From Mastigamoeba balamuthi (Eukaryota > Evosea > Mastigamoebida > Mastigamoebidae): a DNA stretch of 64,000 nucleotides. The translations under genes were made by a program, and so were the position numbers. The notes under the pieces are model-generated. The model was not told where the DNA came from. It ran no database searches and was given only the letters and a program-made list of their open reading frames with translations. Where the stretch lies: assembly GCA_902651635.1 (NCBI GenBank), contig CACRSC010000007.1:429368-493367 (forward strand), read 5' to 3'. Below, piece by piece: positions 22,718 through 34,130 of this stretch. Every line of letters starts with the position of its first letter. Position 1 is the first letter of the stretch.

Positions 22718-23762
22718 ATGGAATCGCTTCCGCACTCGAGGGTGGACCCGAGCGCCAAGCACACGCTGGACGACCTCGTGTTCGCTGCGTTCCAGGCCCC
22801 CGTGCTCAGCCTTTCCGCTCGCGTGCTCTTCCACCACCGCACGTTCACGGCGCTGCTGCTGCTCCGCACTGGGTGGCGAGCAGAGCGCCGCCTCTCGCAG
22901 CGCGACGTCTCCACGGCGCTTCTCAGCGCCAGATGCTGCAGGCCAGACACCCTCGCGACTGTGAACTGCACCTCGTGCGGGGGTGTGCTGAGCGTGTCGA
23001 AGAACCCCAAGGAGCAGGAGAGACTGCGCAGAGAAGGCGTGCACAACTCCCCTATACCATTTCAGTGCATATATCAACACAATTGACCCCGCGGATGCGT
23101 TGCTGGCGCGGGCAGTGCCCAGCGGCATCGAGCTGTACGCCGTGACGGTGCGGCCGCGGTGCACGTCGTCTCGTAAGCACGTGGGCAGCACGATGTTAGT
23201 CCTCGCCACGGATCTTGCGCCCGGCTTCGTCGTCGTCTCTGCCCGCTTCGCCATCTACGCGCGGCACGCCGCCAGGCACGTGCGACGCGCTCCCCAGATC
23301 GACGAGGTGGACACACGGCTCGCAGCACCGAAATCGCCAGCACGCACGTCGTCGGTCTCGCAGATGGAGGAGTGCTTCGTCGTCGGGTCACTGGCTCCCT
23401 CGCCGACCCGCTTCGTGGTCGTGGACCCGGACCTGTGCCTCAGGAAGCCTGGCCCACTGGGAATGGCCGTCACCGTGGTCATCAACTCGGCGATAGGACT
23501 TACGGAGGAGGAGATGGAGCTGATAGCATCGGGGGTAGTGCCGGTGCTGCGGGCCAACGTGCCGGGATACCTAGTGCACAAGTCCAGCGTGCACACGTCA
23601 ATCGTCATCATCGTGCTGGGGTTTCAGTCGCCCCAGGACTTTATCACTGCCCATGGCTTCGCACAGCGGTACTTGTGCAACGAGACACGGAACCCGCTCA
23701 ATCGGAATCTCGTTGGCGACGGGCTAGTACAGCCACTCCTGATCAGCATGAACACGGACTGA
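22718..23762 (+). CDS. Array-family protein, copy 5, GC-AG intron (321 aa)
   Basis: Exons 22718-23036 and 23116-23762, with GC donor as in copies 3 and 4. The 79-nt intron is identical by eye to that of copy 3, including flanking exon ends, while the far parts of both exons differ. This points to gene conversion rather than whole-gene duplication. A TATA-like CATAAATAAAG lies about 20 bases before the start. Linker: RRAPQIDEVDTRLAAPKSP, then QMEECFVVGS and VVDPDLCLRKPGPLGM. Ends SMNTD. Confidence 0.82.
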
Positions 23763-23919
23763 GAGGCAAGAACCTTCTCGCGTGAGAAGACAGCATGAAT
23801 TGAAGGCGAATATGCACAGCCAATTAGAACACATCTTGGAGGTTAAAGACCTTCGTGATTCAACCCCAGGGTTGGGTTGCTCGAAATAGGATCAACCAAT
23901 CACATTCCTCGACGGCCGC

Positions 23920-23960
23920 CACACTCCAGGTCGTCCAACGTGTGCTTGGCGCTGCTCAGT
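23920..23960 (-). pseudogene. Scrap of array-family exon 1 (reversed)
   Basis: On the minus strand about 30 bases read SAKHTLDDL, the most conserved exon 1 motif. Nothing else of the gene is left around it. It sits in the upstream region of the copy at 24092 and points the other way, so it came from a separate inverted insertion. Confidence 0.55.
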
Positions 23961-24091
23961 GTCTACGCACGGCGGCAGACCCAAAGCTTGAGAGGCTCTT
24001 GCAAAAATGTCCCTGCAACTTGATTCGGGTTGATATTCGGCCTCGGTGCTCTGAGAAAACTGTTACTAAAAAACTCTACCGACTAGTTCAA

Positions 24092-25126
24092 ATGGAAACC
24101 CTGCACTGCCGCGTCCTTCCCGCCGCGACGCACACGCTGGACGACCTGGTGTTCGCGGCCTTCCAGGGCCCCGTGCTGGGCCTCAATGCGCGTGTGCTGC
24201 ACCGCTACCGCTCTTTCACAGCGCTGCTGCTGATGCGTACGCGCTGGCGCACCGAGAGACGCCTCTCGCAGGCCGACGCGGCCACCGCGCTGCTCAAGGC
24301 CAGGTGCCGCGTACCCGGCACGCTCGCCACCGCTGAGTGCCGCCTATGCGGGGGCGTCTTGAACGTCTCCGAGAACGTCGCCGAGCAGGAGAACTTGCGC
24401 AGAGGACGTGCGCACCCGGAAATTGCTTTTCTATCGCACCAATAGTCATTTTAAAACAAGTGACACAATTGACTCTGGCGCCCCCCACTCCCTTATGCGC
24501 CAGTTCCCCATGACATCGAGCTATATGCTGCGACGCTGCGGACACGGTGCACGTCGTCGCGCAAGCACGTGGGCAGCACGATGCTAGTCCTCGCCGCTGA
24601 CCTCGCACCGGGATTCACCGTCGTCTCGGACCGCTTCGCCATCTACGCCAGGCACGCGGCCAGACACGTCGCCGGCGCGAAGCAAGGCGGAGGCGGGGCC
24701 ACAGCGGAGCAGTCGTCGCCGCCGGAAGGCGGCTGGGGTGACTCGCCCGTCGACGAGGCCGCTGTTCTGCAGTCGCTGGCTGTCGGGTCGCCCGTGGGCG
24801 CCGACCTGCGCTCCCTGCGGCCTGCGGGCCTCATAATCGGCGTCAGCATCAACGTGCTCGTCGCGGCGCCCGAGGAGCAGCAGATGTTCACGTGCGCGCT
24901 GGCCTCAATGCTGCGGTCGCACGTGCCCGGGTTCCTTATGCAGAAGGCCAGCATGGGGTGCACCGTCGTCACGCTGGTCGGCGCCTTCTTCTCGCAAGAC
25001 GCCTACAGCGCCGCCATGCTCTGCGGCTGGCAGTTCGTTCGCAACGAGATACGCAACCCCTTAAACAGGAACCTGCTGTCCGAGGGCATCGTGCAGCCCA
25101 TCCTCTCTATCACCAACATGGACTGA
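24092..25126 (+). CDS. Array-family protein, copy 6 (312 aa)
   Basis: Exons 24092-24407 and 24504-25126; 96-nt GT-AG intron with CAATTGAC at 24466. Start METLHCRVLPAATHTLDD. Exon 1 has LLLMRTRWRTERR. The linker is Gly/Ser/Pro-rich and acidic (AGAKQGGGGATAEQSSPPEG, then SPVDEAAVLQSLAVGSP). The second block differs from copies 1-5: ISINVLV-type strand, EEQQMFTCALASMLRSHVPG, and FLMQKASMG in place of YLVHKTS. This FLMQKAS class also includes the copy at 25492 and the pseudogene at 18858. Ends SITNMD. Confidence 0.85.
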
Positions 25127-25226
25127 GACGAGTTCCCTCCCCCCCCTTTTAACCGCTCTGCAATGCTGGCAATCGTAGCGTGTAGTTTTTTTTCCTATGC
25201 AAACCGTCGGCCAATTCTAGCCAAGG

Positions 25227-25331
25227 GGGGGGGGGGGGGGCGGACAGAGGAACGGGAGGCAATGCGGCGCTGCTCGAAGGTTTATCATATCGGCGAGCCG
25301 GGACAGAGAGAGTGTGTGTGTGTGTGTGTGC
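25227..25331. repeat. Poly-G run and (GT)n microsatellite
   Basis: A run of about 14 G at 25227-25240 and a GT tract at about 25313-25331, both between array copies. They are low-complexity sites of likely length variation and assembly trouble. Confidence 0.9.
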
Positions 25332-25491
25332 GCGCTGCCACCAGCAGACCCAGGAGAGGGCATCCTGCTGTCCCTCCCCCGCCGAGAGGGCGCAGCAGAT
25401 TCAACTTCCAGCGGATTTCCTGAGAGCTTCCAATAGAGGGCGGGGTGACTGTGCTCACTGCCAGTCACGAAAACTGTTACCTTCCTCTTTC

Positions 25492-26452
25492 ATGGAGGCC
25501 CTGCACTCACGGGTGGTCCCCTGCACCGCGCACACGCTCGACGACCTGGTGTTCGCTGCGTTCCAGGGCCCCGTGCTGAGCCTCGACGCCCGCGTGCTGC
25601 ACCGCTACCGCACGTTCACAGCGCTGCTGCTGCTGCGCACCCGCTGGCGCACCGACAGGCACCTCTCGCCGGCCGACGTCGCCGCTGCGCTGGTCCACGC
25701 GCGGTGCCGCAGGCCCAGCACGCTCGAGGAGGTGCAGTGCCACACGTGCGGGGGCGTCCTCGACGTCTCCGAGAACAGTGCGGGGCAGGGGAGGCTGAGC
25801 AGACAAGGTGCAGCTTTCCACCGTCTTTCAGTAGCAAAAGCGGAGCCCGTCTCACGCAGGCCCCCCCACAGTCCCCGAGGGAATCGAGCTGTACTCAGCG
25901 ACGGTGCGGACGCGGTGCACGTCGTCGCGCAAGCACGTGGGCTGCACAATGCTCGTCCTCGCCGCCGAGCTCGCTCCGGGCCTCATGGTCGTCTCTGGAC
26001 GCTTCGCCATCTACGCCCGCAACGCCGGCAGACACGCTGCCGTGGCGCATCGCTCTGTGGCTTCCCAGGAGGAAACGCCGAGCGGTTCGCCCGTGGTCGA
26101 GAGCGCGCTGCTGAAGGCGCCGTCGCCGCTGAGCGTGGAGCTGCCAATGGGCGGCCTCTTCATAAGTGTGTACATCACCGCCGTGAGCATCACGCAGGAG
26201 GAGCAGCAGCAGGTGTCGTGCGGGCTGGTGCCCGTGCTGAGGTCCAACGTGCCTGGCTTCCTCATGCAGAAGGCCAGCATGCACCCGAGCGTCGTCGTCA
26301 TCGTCGGGGCGTTCTGCTGGCCGGGCGCGCTGCCGCTGGCCGGCCACTTTGGCAAACTGTTCATCCAGAACGACATTCGGAACCCGCTCAACAGGAACCT
26401 CGTCGCCGAGGGCCTTGTGCAGCCTCTGCTCGCCATTACGAACATTGGATGA
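25492..26452 (+). CDS. Array-family protein, copy 7, short linker (298 aa)
   Basis: Exons 25492-25807 and 25872-26452; 64-nt intron, donor CAAG then GTGCAG. This is one of the shortest copies. The linker is cut to about 45 residues (AAVAHRSVASQEETPSGSPV). It keeps CTSSRKHVGCTML with Cys in place of Ala, and NAGRH instead of HAARH. Second block: FISVYITAVSITQEEQQQVS, then GFLMQKASMHPSVVVIVGAF. It ends AITNIG. It is the last copy before the channel gene pair, whose left member ends only 109 bases away tail-to-tail. Confidence 0.85.
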
Positions 26453-26560
26453 CACCCCGCAGCCGCTCCAGGCCCGAGAGCACGTCGTTTATTTCTCCCA
26501 CGCCGATGAGAGTTCACACTGCTTTGTCATTGCGCTCCTGTACAGCAACCCCCAAATGTC

Positions 26561-29500
26561 TCACAGAGAGTCCTGTATGTTTGCCCCGCCTGCGGTCTGT
26601 GTGGCTCGGCCACGGGTCAACCTGGTGGCAATCTCGTTGAGCCTGTCGAGGTCGCCAGAGACCTGTGCAGGAACGGTTAAGTGACGGTGAGATCCTGCAA
26701 GTGGATACCTCGTCCGCCAGCGTGGTCTCCGCAGACACCCCCAGTGACCCGCTGTTGAGCCACTGCTTCAGCTTGCCCTCGACCGACGCCTCGGCCGTCA
26801 TGGCCATGTGTAGACGCTTGAGGTGCATGTAGTACTTGGTGTGCATCTGAACCCCAGAGAGCACCGGGCCCCGTGCCCACGGCGACAGGAGGTCCCTCGG
26901 GCGCAGGAACTGCGGACAGAACAAAGTGGACCCCGCTGAGCAGCAGAGCCCCGCCAGACGTGCAGCGGCTGCGTAGCCGGCCTTGGCCAGCGCCGAGAAG
27001 AGGAGCAGCACGAGGTTCAGCGGAGGCGGGACTGGCGGAGTGACGGCGAACTCCTCGACGACGCCGACGAACGAGACCTTGTGCTCCTCCGCGCTCTCGC
27101 TCGTGACGTTGGAGTAAGTTGTGTTCATGACGGCGATCAGCAGGTTGATCAACACTGCGCAGCGATCAGACAAAAGAGTTGTCGGGGAGACTGTTAGTCA
27201 TTGCAGGGCAGCAGAGGAGGGGCCACAAACTCACCAATGGTGACGAGGATCATGAAGATGGTCACGATGATCTGCGAGAAGACCCGCCTTCCGGAGGTCA
27301 GCGCGCCCTGGTTCAGGTCCGCATACGAGGTCCCGTCAAAGTAGGGCATGTTCGTCATGCCCCACACGAGGCTCGTGAACACCGTAACGAAGTTCGCGCC
27401 GATCTGCCCCAACACAGACGCCTCGGACGACAGCGCCAGCGACGAGTTCTCCGATAAGGCGGCAGATTGCGCCGGCAACGATGAACTTCCCGCAGCAGCG
27501 GAGCCAGACGACGAGTTAGCCCCGACACTGACGCTGACATAGAGCTTGAGCATCGCCAGCGAGATTGCGACGATGACGGTCATCGCGACAGAGAACCACA
27601 CGAGCACATTGCCGATCATGCTACCAAACGAGACGAGGATGGGCCCCAGGTGGGCGTTTGGGCGGCAGACGTAGAGCCCGTGCATGTACGTCATGAAGAC
27701 GGCGACAGCGAGGATGCACTCGTGAGTCTCCAGCAGGACCCGCTCTCGGTACTCGCCTGGAGTTGTGGATCTGACGGCCAGCTTGATGCCAAGGGCAGCC
27801 ACGTACGCGAGGAGCAGCAGGATGTCGAAGACATTCCAGAAGCTGCGGAAGTAGTCCAGGAACATCGTCGACAACTGATAGACCTCGATTCGGATGAAGC
27901 CAGCGACCCATATGGCGATCAGAATCTCGTTCCATGTGAACCCGCGCTCGCAGCTGACGAGCGACGTGTAGCTAACGAGGGCCGTAAACAGCAGGTACGA
28001 GATGCTGTACATCTGGAACGACGTCTTGGGCGAGAACATGAAGAAGTCCTCCTTGGAAGTGTGCGACTTGTCGGGTCTCGTCACGTGTGCCTGCACAGAG
28101 CGCTTGTCAGTATTCAGTGTGGAGCCGCGAAAAGGAAGCACCAGCACGGGGTGCATTTGCCTCTCTTGCTTGGTCTTCAGGTGCCTACCGATCGCCCCGA
28201 AAGAGAGCCTGTTTGCCAGGAGGATCATCCACGAGATCAACGCAAACACCACCCTCGATGTCAGGAACGTCTCTGGCGATGTGTCGAGGTCGAGGCGGAT
28301 GGGGGACAGCCACTTGCGCATGACTGCCACCTGGACCGAGCGGTGCGAAAGGAACGGGTGGCAGTCGGCGTCTATCGCCAGCGTGATCAGAGGCCTGCGG
28401 CAAGATCACTTTTTTGTTACAGGCGCAAAACGCCACGCACTTTGGGGGTTCGCTGAGGCGGGGACGCGGACACATCACTAGCAGCTCAATAAGTTCGTGG
28501 CTCCCAAGCTTGTCAAGCATGGCCACGCTGGTCTCCTCGAGGGCAGTGATCTGTGTGTCCCACAGCTCGCTAGTGTTGGGCGAAGAGCTCGCCAGCTGTC
28601 GCGCGTGCTCCACCAGCTTAAGAGTCGTGTGCAGTGGCCACCTCGCGTTCCTGATAAGCTCGCTGAAAGCCCCTTGTCAATCACGGAGTGGATTAGGTTG
28701 GTCTTACCCAACGATCGGAGACAGACCACTGCAACCCGCGGAGGAGATCTCCACCTCAAAGACGATGGGCACAGGCATGCTATCGGACGTATGCACCTTG
28801 AGCTCCAGCTCGTGGAAGGCTCGCGGGGTCAGGCTGAGCTCGGCCGTCTCCATGATGGATCTGGTGGGCAGGTTCTTCTCATACTTGCCCTGCTGCTTGA
28901 TTGCGAACTTCTTCCATCTGTGGAAGGCCCCGAATCGATGCTCGCCGTCTCCTGTATCGCACCCCAGCATCAGGACTCCGGCATGCCTCTTCATCTCGTC
29001 CACAATGCTCGGGGTCCCAAGCGAGTTGTTACTCGCGCACCTTCCAGCCTCTGTCAGCAATGAGACATGGGAGACGAGAGATGCGAGAGTTCACCTAAGG
29101 CACATGCAGAAGCTCGCACGCAAGTCGTGCAGGAAGACGAGCAGCCTGTCAGGCCTCCTGGGAGGGTCGTGGTACTCGCCGCAGACGTTGCAGCGGAAGG
29201 GCTTGCGTGTGTGCTCGAGCGAGAGGTCGAGCGTGTACCCGGGCAGCGTCTCCGAGAGCACTCCGGCGCTGCTGGCGACTGTACGCTGGTTCTGGAGCCA
29301 CCGAGCGCACTCGATGCACAGCGCCAACCTGCAGCGCGGATTGGGGCACACGACGACCTCGTCGCCCTCGCTTGTGGGCAGAGACACTGGTACCTCGTCA
29401 TCCTCTGCGAGGTCCTCGTACTGGCCGATGGCAGTCCGCCTGCTGTTGCGGCAGAGCAGGCAGCGGAAGTCGAAGAACAGCTTGAGGCCTGCCAGGCGTG

Positions 29501-30108
29501 CGGTGACCACCTGCTTCTCGTGCTTGACGCACCGCATCCCCAGGAACCTCTGGCTGTTGTATGACGTCCGCACCGCCCTCTCGGCCTCCGTCAGGATGCA
29601 GTGTGCGCACACTGACGTCCCCGGGCAGCCCGAGGCGCAGCAGACTCCCCCTTCGCTCTCGCGTTGCTTCCTGCATTTGGAGCATTCCTCGGTGCCACAT
29701 TCGTATGGGCGCATGTGATGGCTCTGCTCTCGAGGGCAGTTGCATCGCTCAGCGGCCTCCACCAAGGCCGACTTCAGCCGCTCGATCGCGGGGGCGAGCT
29801 CAGCCTCGACCTTCTGAGAATAGCACGTCTCGCAGATAAAGTACAGACAGCGCTCGCACGCGAACGAGACCCCGGAGGCGTAGCTGTGGTGGCCTGTCAA
29901 AAGGGCTGTGCGAGATGGAGGAACCTACAAGGCGGCACAGTTGTCGCAGGTGCGGGTGGTCGACACAGGGGTGCGGACGAGGGTGTGCCCGTGCGAGCAC
30001 ACCACCTCGGCATCGGCCACCACATCTGCTGCGCTCAGTGTCAGTGATGGGTGCGCGAAGGCTAACCGAACCTGAGCCGAGTAACGGGTGTATTCGGGCC
30101 TTGGACAT
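26561..30108 (-). CDS. TRP-like cation channel with Cys-rich N-terminus (copy B, 1045 aa)
   Basis: Complete nine-exon model on the minus strand: 30108-30072, 30028-29939, 29893-29095, 29040-28708, 28662-28441, 28394-28142, 28090-27235, 27154-26709, 26662-26561. All phases close. The N-terminal half holds Cys/His motifs: VCSHGHTLVR, then CDNC formed across an intron, CERCLYFICETC, CGTEECSKC, CCASGC, CVKHEK, CLLC, CNVC. These suggest several zinc-binding fingers. A helical link (EYHDPP to WPLHTTLKL) leads to six membrane segments. There is a Ser-rich loop before the pore (LVWGMTNMPYFDG) and the last segment IFMILVTIVLINLLIAVMN. The 51-nt intron after HPVL is in frame and could be kept. It shares its promoter region with copy C. 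Close to copy A in sequence and exon layout. Confidence 0.85.
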
Positions 30109-30220
30109 GTGGCTGATACGCGCCAAGACTTCTTATTGGTCCCCAAATAGTGTTCCGAGTCCAAAAATAGCCCGCCCAATCAGCATTCAGCGAGCCGAGA
30201 AAAGAAACAACAGGGCAACC
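30109..30220. promoter_or_regulatory. Bidirectional promoter between channel genes B and C
   Basis: Only 112 bases separate the two start codons. The stretch holds an ATTGG (30136) and a CCAAT (30176) in opposite directions, and two similar AT boxes, CCAAATAG near 30143 and CCAAAAATAG near 30161. The paired layout suits divergent transcription with joint control. Confidence 0.55.
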
Positions 30221-33200
30221 ATGAAGGGGCCAGGTGAGGCTGAGGCCGCTGCTGAGATCGAGCTGGCGGACTCCGAGCTCGGCGACAACGCGGAAGTCCG
30301 GCAACACGCCGGCGATCTTTCGCTCTCTACAGCGTACTCCCTGCAGATACCGCGAGTACTCGAGCCTCGAGGTACGTGCTGGCCTCCTGGCCCTATTACC
30401 TGATCTGAGCGCCTGCTCAGAGGTCCAGGGCGATAGATCTATCGAGGCCCGCAGCGACCCACAACGTATGGCCGACCAGAGTCAATGCACAGCGAGGGCT
30501 GACAGCCTCGTCGCGCAGAGTTTCTACCACTGCAGTGCCCGCGTGGTCACAATTTGGTCGAGCACGTATCGCAACACTCGTCTCGGACACAGTGTGACAT
30601 CTGCTGCAATTTCATGTGCGCCAGAGGAGTGAGCTTTGGCCCCGTGCTCATTGAAGCCGCAGAGGCAAAGAGAAGGTGTATGGCGAGTGTGCGCGATGCA
30701 TGTACGACCTCTGCTTCGATTGCCTAAGCCGCAGGATCGCCGAGGAGATCGGTCCAGTGTTGAACAGCATGACGCAGGAGCGGCTGTCCGACATGATCAC
30801 GACGGGGCGCATCACGTGCCCGACAAACTCGGGCCACATGCTCCAGGTTCGCTCGTGCCCCGAGATTCTCTGCCGCAAGTGCATCGGGGCGGTGGCCATG
30901 CCCGGCGTGCAGTGCTGCGAGTGCCCAGAATACGTGAGATGCGTGCAGTGCATGTACCTGGAGATCGAGGCGCGGAGGAGGACAGCGGCCCACGTCGCGG
31001 AGCACCACTACCGAGGGGTCGCCTGCCCACGGCACAAGTGCCCCGCCTCTGTCGTCGAGCTCTCGCACGAGTTCGAGTTCGACTGCCTTCTCTGCGGCAA
31101 GGCGCTCGGTACCAGCGGGGGCCCGGATGTAGTAGTCCTCTGTCCTGTCCCACGCTGTCCAGTGGTCCTGTGCTCGTCGTGCGCCGACTACGTGGTGTTC
31201 CAGCGCCTGCACGCCAGACAGTTCAACCCCAGCCGCCTGCCAGACTGTACAGTCGACCTGTCTCTCGAGGTAGGCAGGTACGCGTTCTGGTGCTCGGTCT
31301 GCGAGGAGTACTTCACTCCAGACGACGTCTGGGACAGCAGGACTCCCCTTGTCTGGTTCAGCGACCACACGACATGTTTCGCGTGCTGCCTGAAGTGCTC
31401 GCTGGCCAACCTCGAGGGACGCAGTGCGGAGAATACTGGTGGTGCTACTCGTGGAAAGACGCCCTCGGTGGCGGTAGCCGCCCGGCTGGTTCACGGACTG
31501 GGGAACCTGCGCTCCAGGGCAGAGCGGACAGAGTACAAGAGAATGGAGGACTTCGTGATGAAGCAGGAGCTCAAATGGGAGAGAGGTCTGCAGACAGAGT
31601 CCCTCCTGGACGCAACCTGCATCTCCAAGACGCCAGGGGCCTGGCACGAGCTCGAGGAGGTTGTTCACAACTCGGGAGAACTGCCGCCGCCCATAGTCTA
31701 CGAGATTGAGGTCGCTCTCGCGTTCAAGGAGCGGCTGCAGGAACTCGACCCGTTCATCCGGCAGTTCCTCACCATCTGCCAGTGGCCGCTGCATACTGCG
31801 TTGAGGCTCGTGACGCTCTGCAACGCGTACTCTCTGAAGTACGACCAATCCGAGGCTGTGTGGAAGGCGCAGTCGCAGTACCTGCGCGAATGGTCGCTGG
31901 GCATACTCAACAAGCTCGACAAGATGGAGTACATCCGCAACCTCGTTCTGAACCCCCGGCCCTGTGGTATTCCGAGGTGCGTCCTCAGTAGTTTAGGCGA
32001 GTTTCACCCCCTCACTGCTCGCGATGGGCGCAGGTCTCTGCTGCATCTCGCGCTGGAGGCTGGGCACGAGGACTTCCTGGCACACCGCCTGATGCACACT
32101 GTGGTCCTGGAGAAGTGGAACTCTCCGATTAGGACAGACGAGTCGTTCAGCGCCTCGCAGTTCATCCTGGCGCAGTTCGTATTGGTGGTGATCTCCCTTG
32201 CTGTCCGCTTTGCAAACGCGGCCAGCATGAATCGGATCGCCAAGCGACTGCGGACAGTCAGGCAACGCCAGGACCACCCCATTCTGGTACTCAATAGCAC
32301 TCGTCCTCGACTGAGTTGGTGTGCAGTCATTGGTCTTGCTGGAGAAGGAGAAGAGCCTGTGGCACCTCCTCGACACGTTTTCCATATCCCCCAAGATGAC
32401 CTACAAAGTCCATCTGGCATTCTACATCGGGTTCCTCGTGGCTGCCAGCGCAAACACTGCTGTGCGGGCCCAGAGGCAGTTCACGATCCTGCAGGGAACC
32501 ATCTTCTTCTGGGTGATTGGAATGCTCGTTGGCGAGATAACCCAGGTGACACTCGTTTCCCAATCAGAATTGCATTTCTAACCCCATAGCCCACTGTATT
32601 GCGCAGGCACTGCGGAGAGGATCGAGTTACTTCAGAAGTGCGCACTTGTCAGTAGGCCCGAACTGACACCCACGATCCACGATTGCCAGGCACGTGGAAC
32701 CTGTTCGATGCTGCGCACATCGTGCTGTATGTAGCGGCCCTGGTAGTCAAGGCGATTGCTTCCCGGGACACGGGGGACCCGTCGGCGGACAGGCTGCTCG
32801 AGACGTACGACTGCATTCTGTCGTTGGCCATCATCGCGTCGTACACGCGCGGCCTCTACCTGATGCTGCCGTCGCGCCGCGTCGGGATGTTGCTCGTCAG
32901 CTTCGGCCGCATGCTCAGGAACGTCGCCATGTTCCTCGTGTTCGCCATCATGGTCATCTTCGCCTTCACGTTCGCGCTCGCCAAGATCTACAACGTCGTT
33001 GACGCCCAGCGCGACGTGGCCAACAACGCAGGCGACCAGAGGGCCGCCAGCGAGGCCAGCAGCCTCATCCTGTTCGTGAAGATCGTCAAGACGTTCGGCT
33101 TTGGCATCAACAACATGCCGTCGCTCGACCCCTCGTCGTTCATGATCGGCCGCTACATCGTCGCTGTGCTCTTCGTGCTCGCCTTCATGACCGTCACCAC

Positions 33201-33763
33201 CATCGGTCCGTCCTGCCTTGCCTTTGCAGGCCGCTGACTCACCCCGCGCAGTGCTCATCAACCTGCTGATCGCCATCATGAACGACACGTTCAACGCTGT
33301 CGAGGGCGACCTGGCGGACCTGCACAGGGCGACGGTCTCGGACCTGGTGGTCGAGTTCGGGGAGATCTCTCCGGTGCCGCCCCCTCTCAACCTCGTGGTG
33401 CTCGCCCTGCCCTGGGCCATCGCCCTGGTCGTCTGGGCGGGGCGCAGCTTGCCCTCCCCAGGGCCCTGCGGCTGCTCGTGGGCCTTCGGGTGCTTCCATG
33501 AGGCCTCGCCGTGGAGCAGCGGCCAGGGCGGGCAGCGGGGCTCCAACTTCTGCTACAGCGCGTACATGCACACGCGACACTACATGCGCGCCAAGCACCT
33601 CAACAGGGCCCTGCTGGCAGAGTCTGCCGTCATCAGAAAGCTCGGGCCCCTCCTGCGCGAGGAGCCAGCGGAGCACGCGGGCTCTAGGGTCGTCGAGAAG
33701 ATCGGAACTCTCCGTACTGCCCTCGAGACGATGTGCCTCGGAAGCGGTACAAGTTGCGTGTGA
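30221..33763 (+). CDS. TRP-like cation channel with Cys-rich N-terminus (copy C, about 1030 aa)
   Basis: Eight exons: 30221-30371, 30519-30628, about 30676-31976, 32034-32286, 32327-32545, 32607-32637, 32690-33205, 33252-33763. Same plan as A and B but more distant. It opens with an acidic leader (MKGPGEAEAAAEIELADSEL), then CPRGHNLVEH and CDICC, followed by Cys-rich pairs (CARC, CFDC, CRKC, CCEC, CLLC, CSSC, CSVC). The membrane part keeps YFRSTWNLFDA, FGINNMPSLD at the pore and LINLLIAIMN in the last segment. Two introns found in B within the N-terminal half are missing, while a 31-nt exon and a 40-nt intron are unusual. The Ser-rich pore loop is replaced by an Ala/Ala-Ser stretch. The exact acceptor of exon 3 (30673 or 30676) is unsure. 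Confidence 0.82.
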
Positions 33764-34130
33764 GCGCCTCTTGAGGCTCAGCTGAGATGCCGGCAGACGC
33801 CGCTCTTCCGGAAACGGGTAGCCGATTTGCATTACACAATGAACTGCGGTGCGCGAGAAGAGAAAAAGACCTTATCTCGGTATTGTGTAGGGTCTAATTC
33901 CGTCACCAACAGGTATTACGGATTTCATACATGTGCCCAAGACGCTCGACAGCGAGGTGAGGGCGGCTGGCGTAGAGCGCTCCCTCGGTGTCCTGCCCGC
34001 ATTGGCAAGAGAAAACCCGAGCGATCTAACTTGATTTTCCTCTGGCTTCGGTTTCTACAGGTTTTGACGCTGCCAGCAGTGCACCCAACTGCATCTCAGG
34101 CTCACACTGCAAAGCACACCCAGTTGCCTG

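Noticed and set aside
30221-30640. Alternative start of channel copy C at ATG 30469 (MADQSQ)
   Set aside because: That frame does not lead into the CPRGHNL...CDIC motif shared with copy B; the start at 30221 does, after one phase-1 intron.
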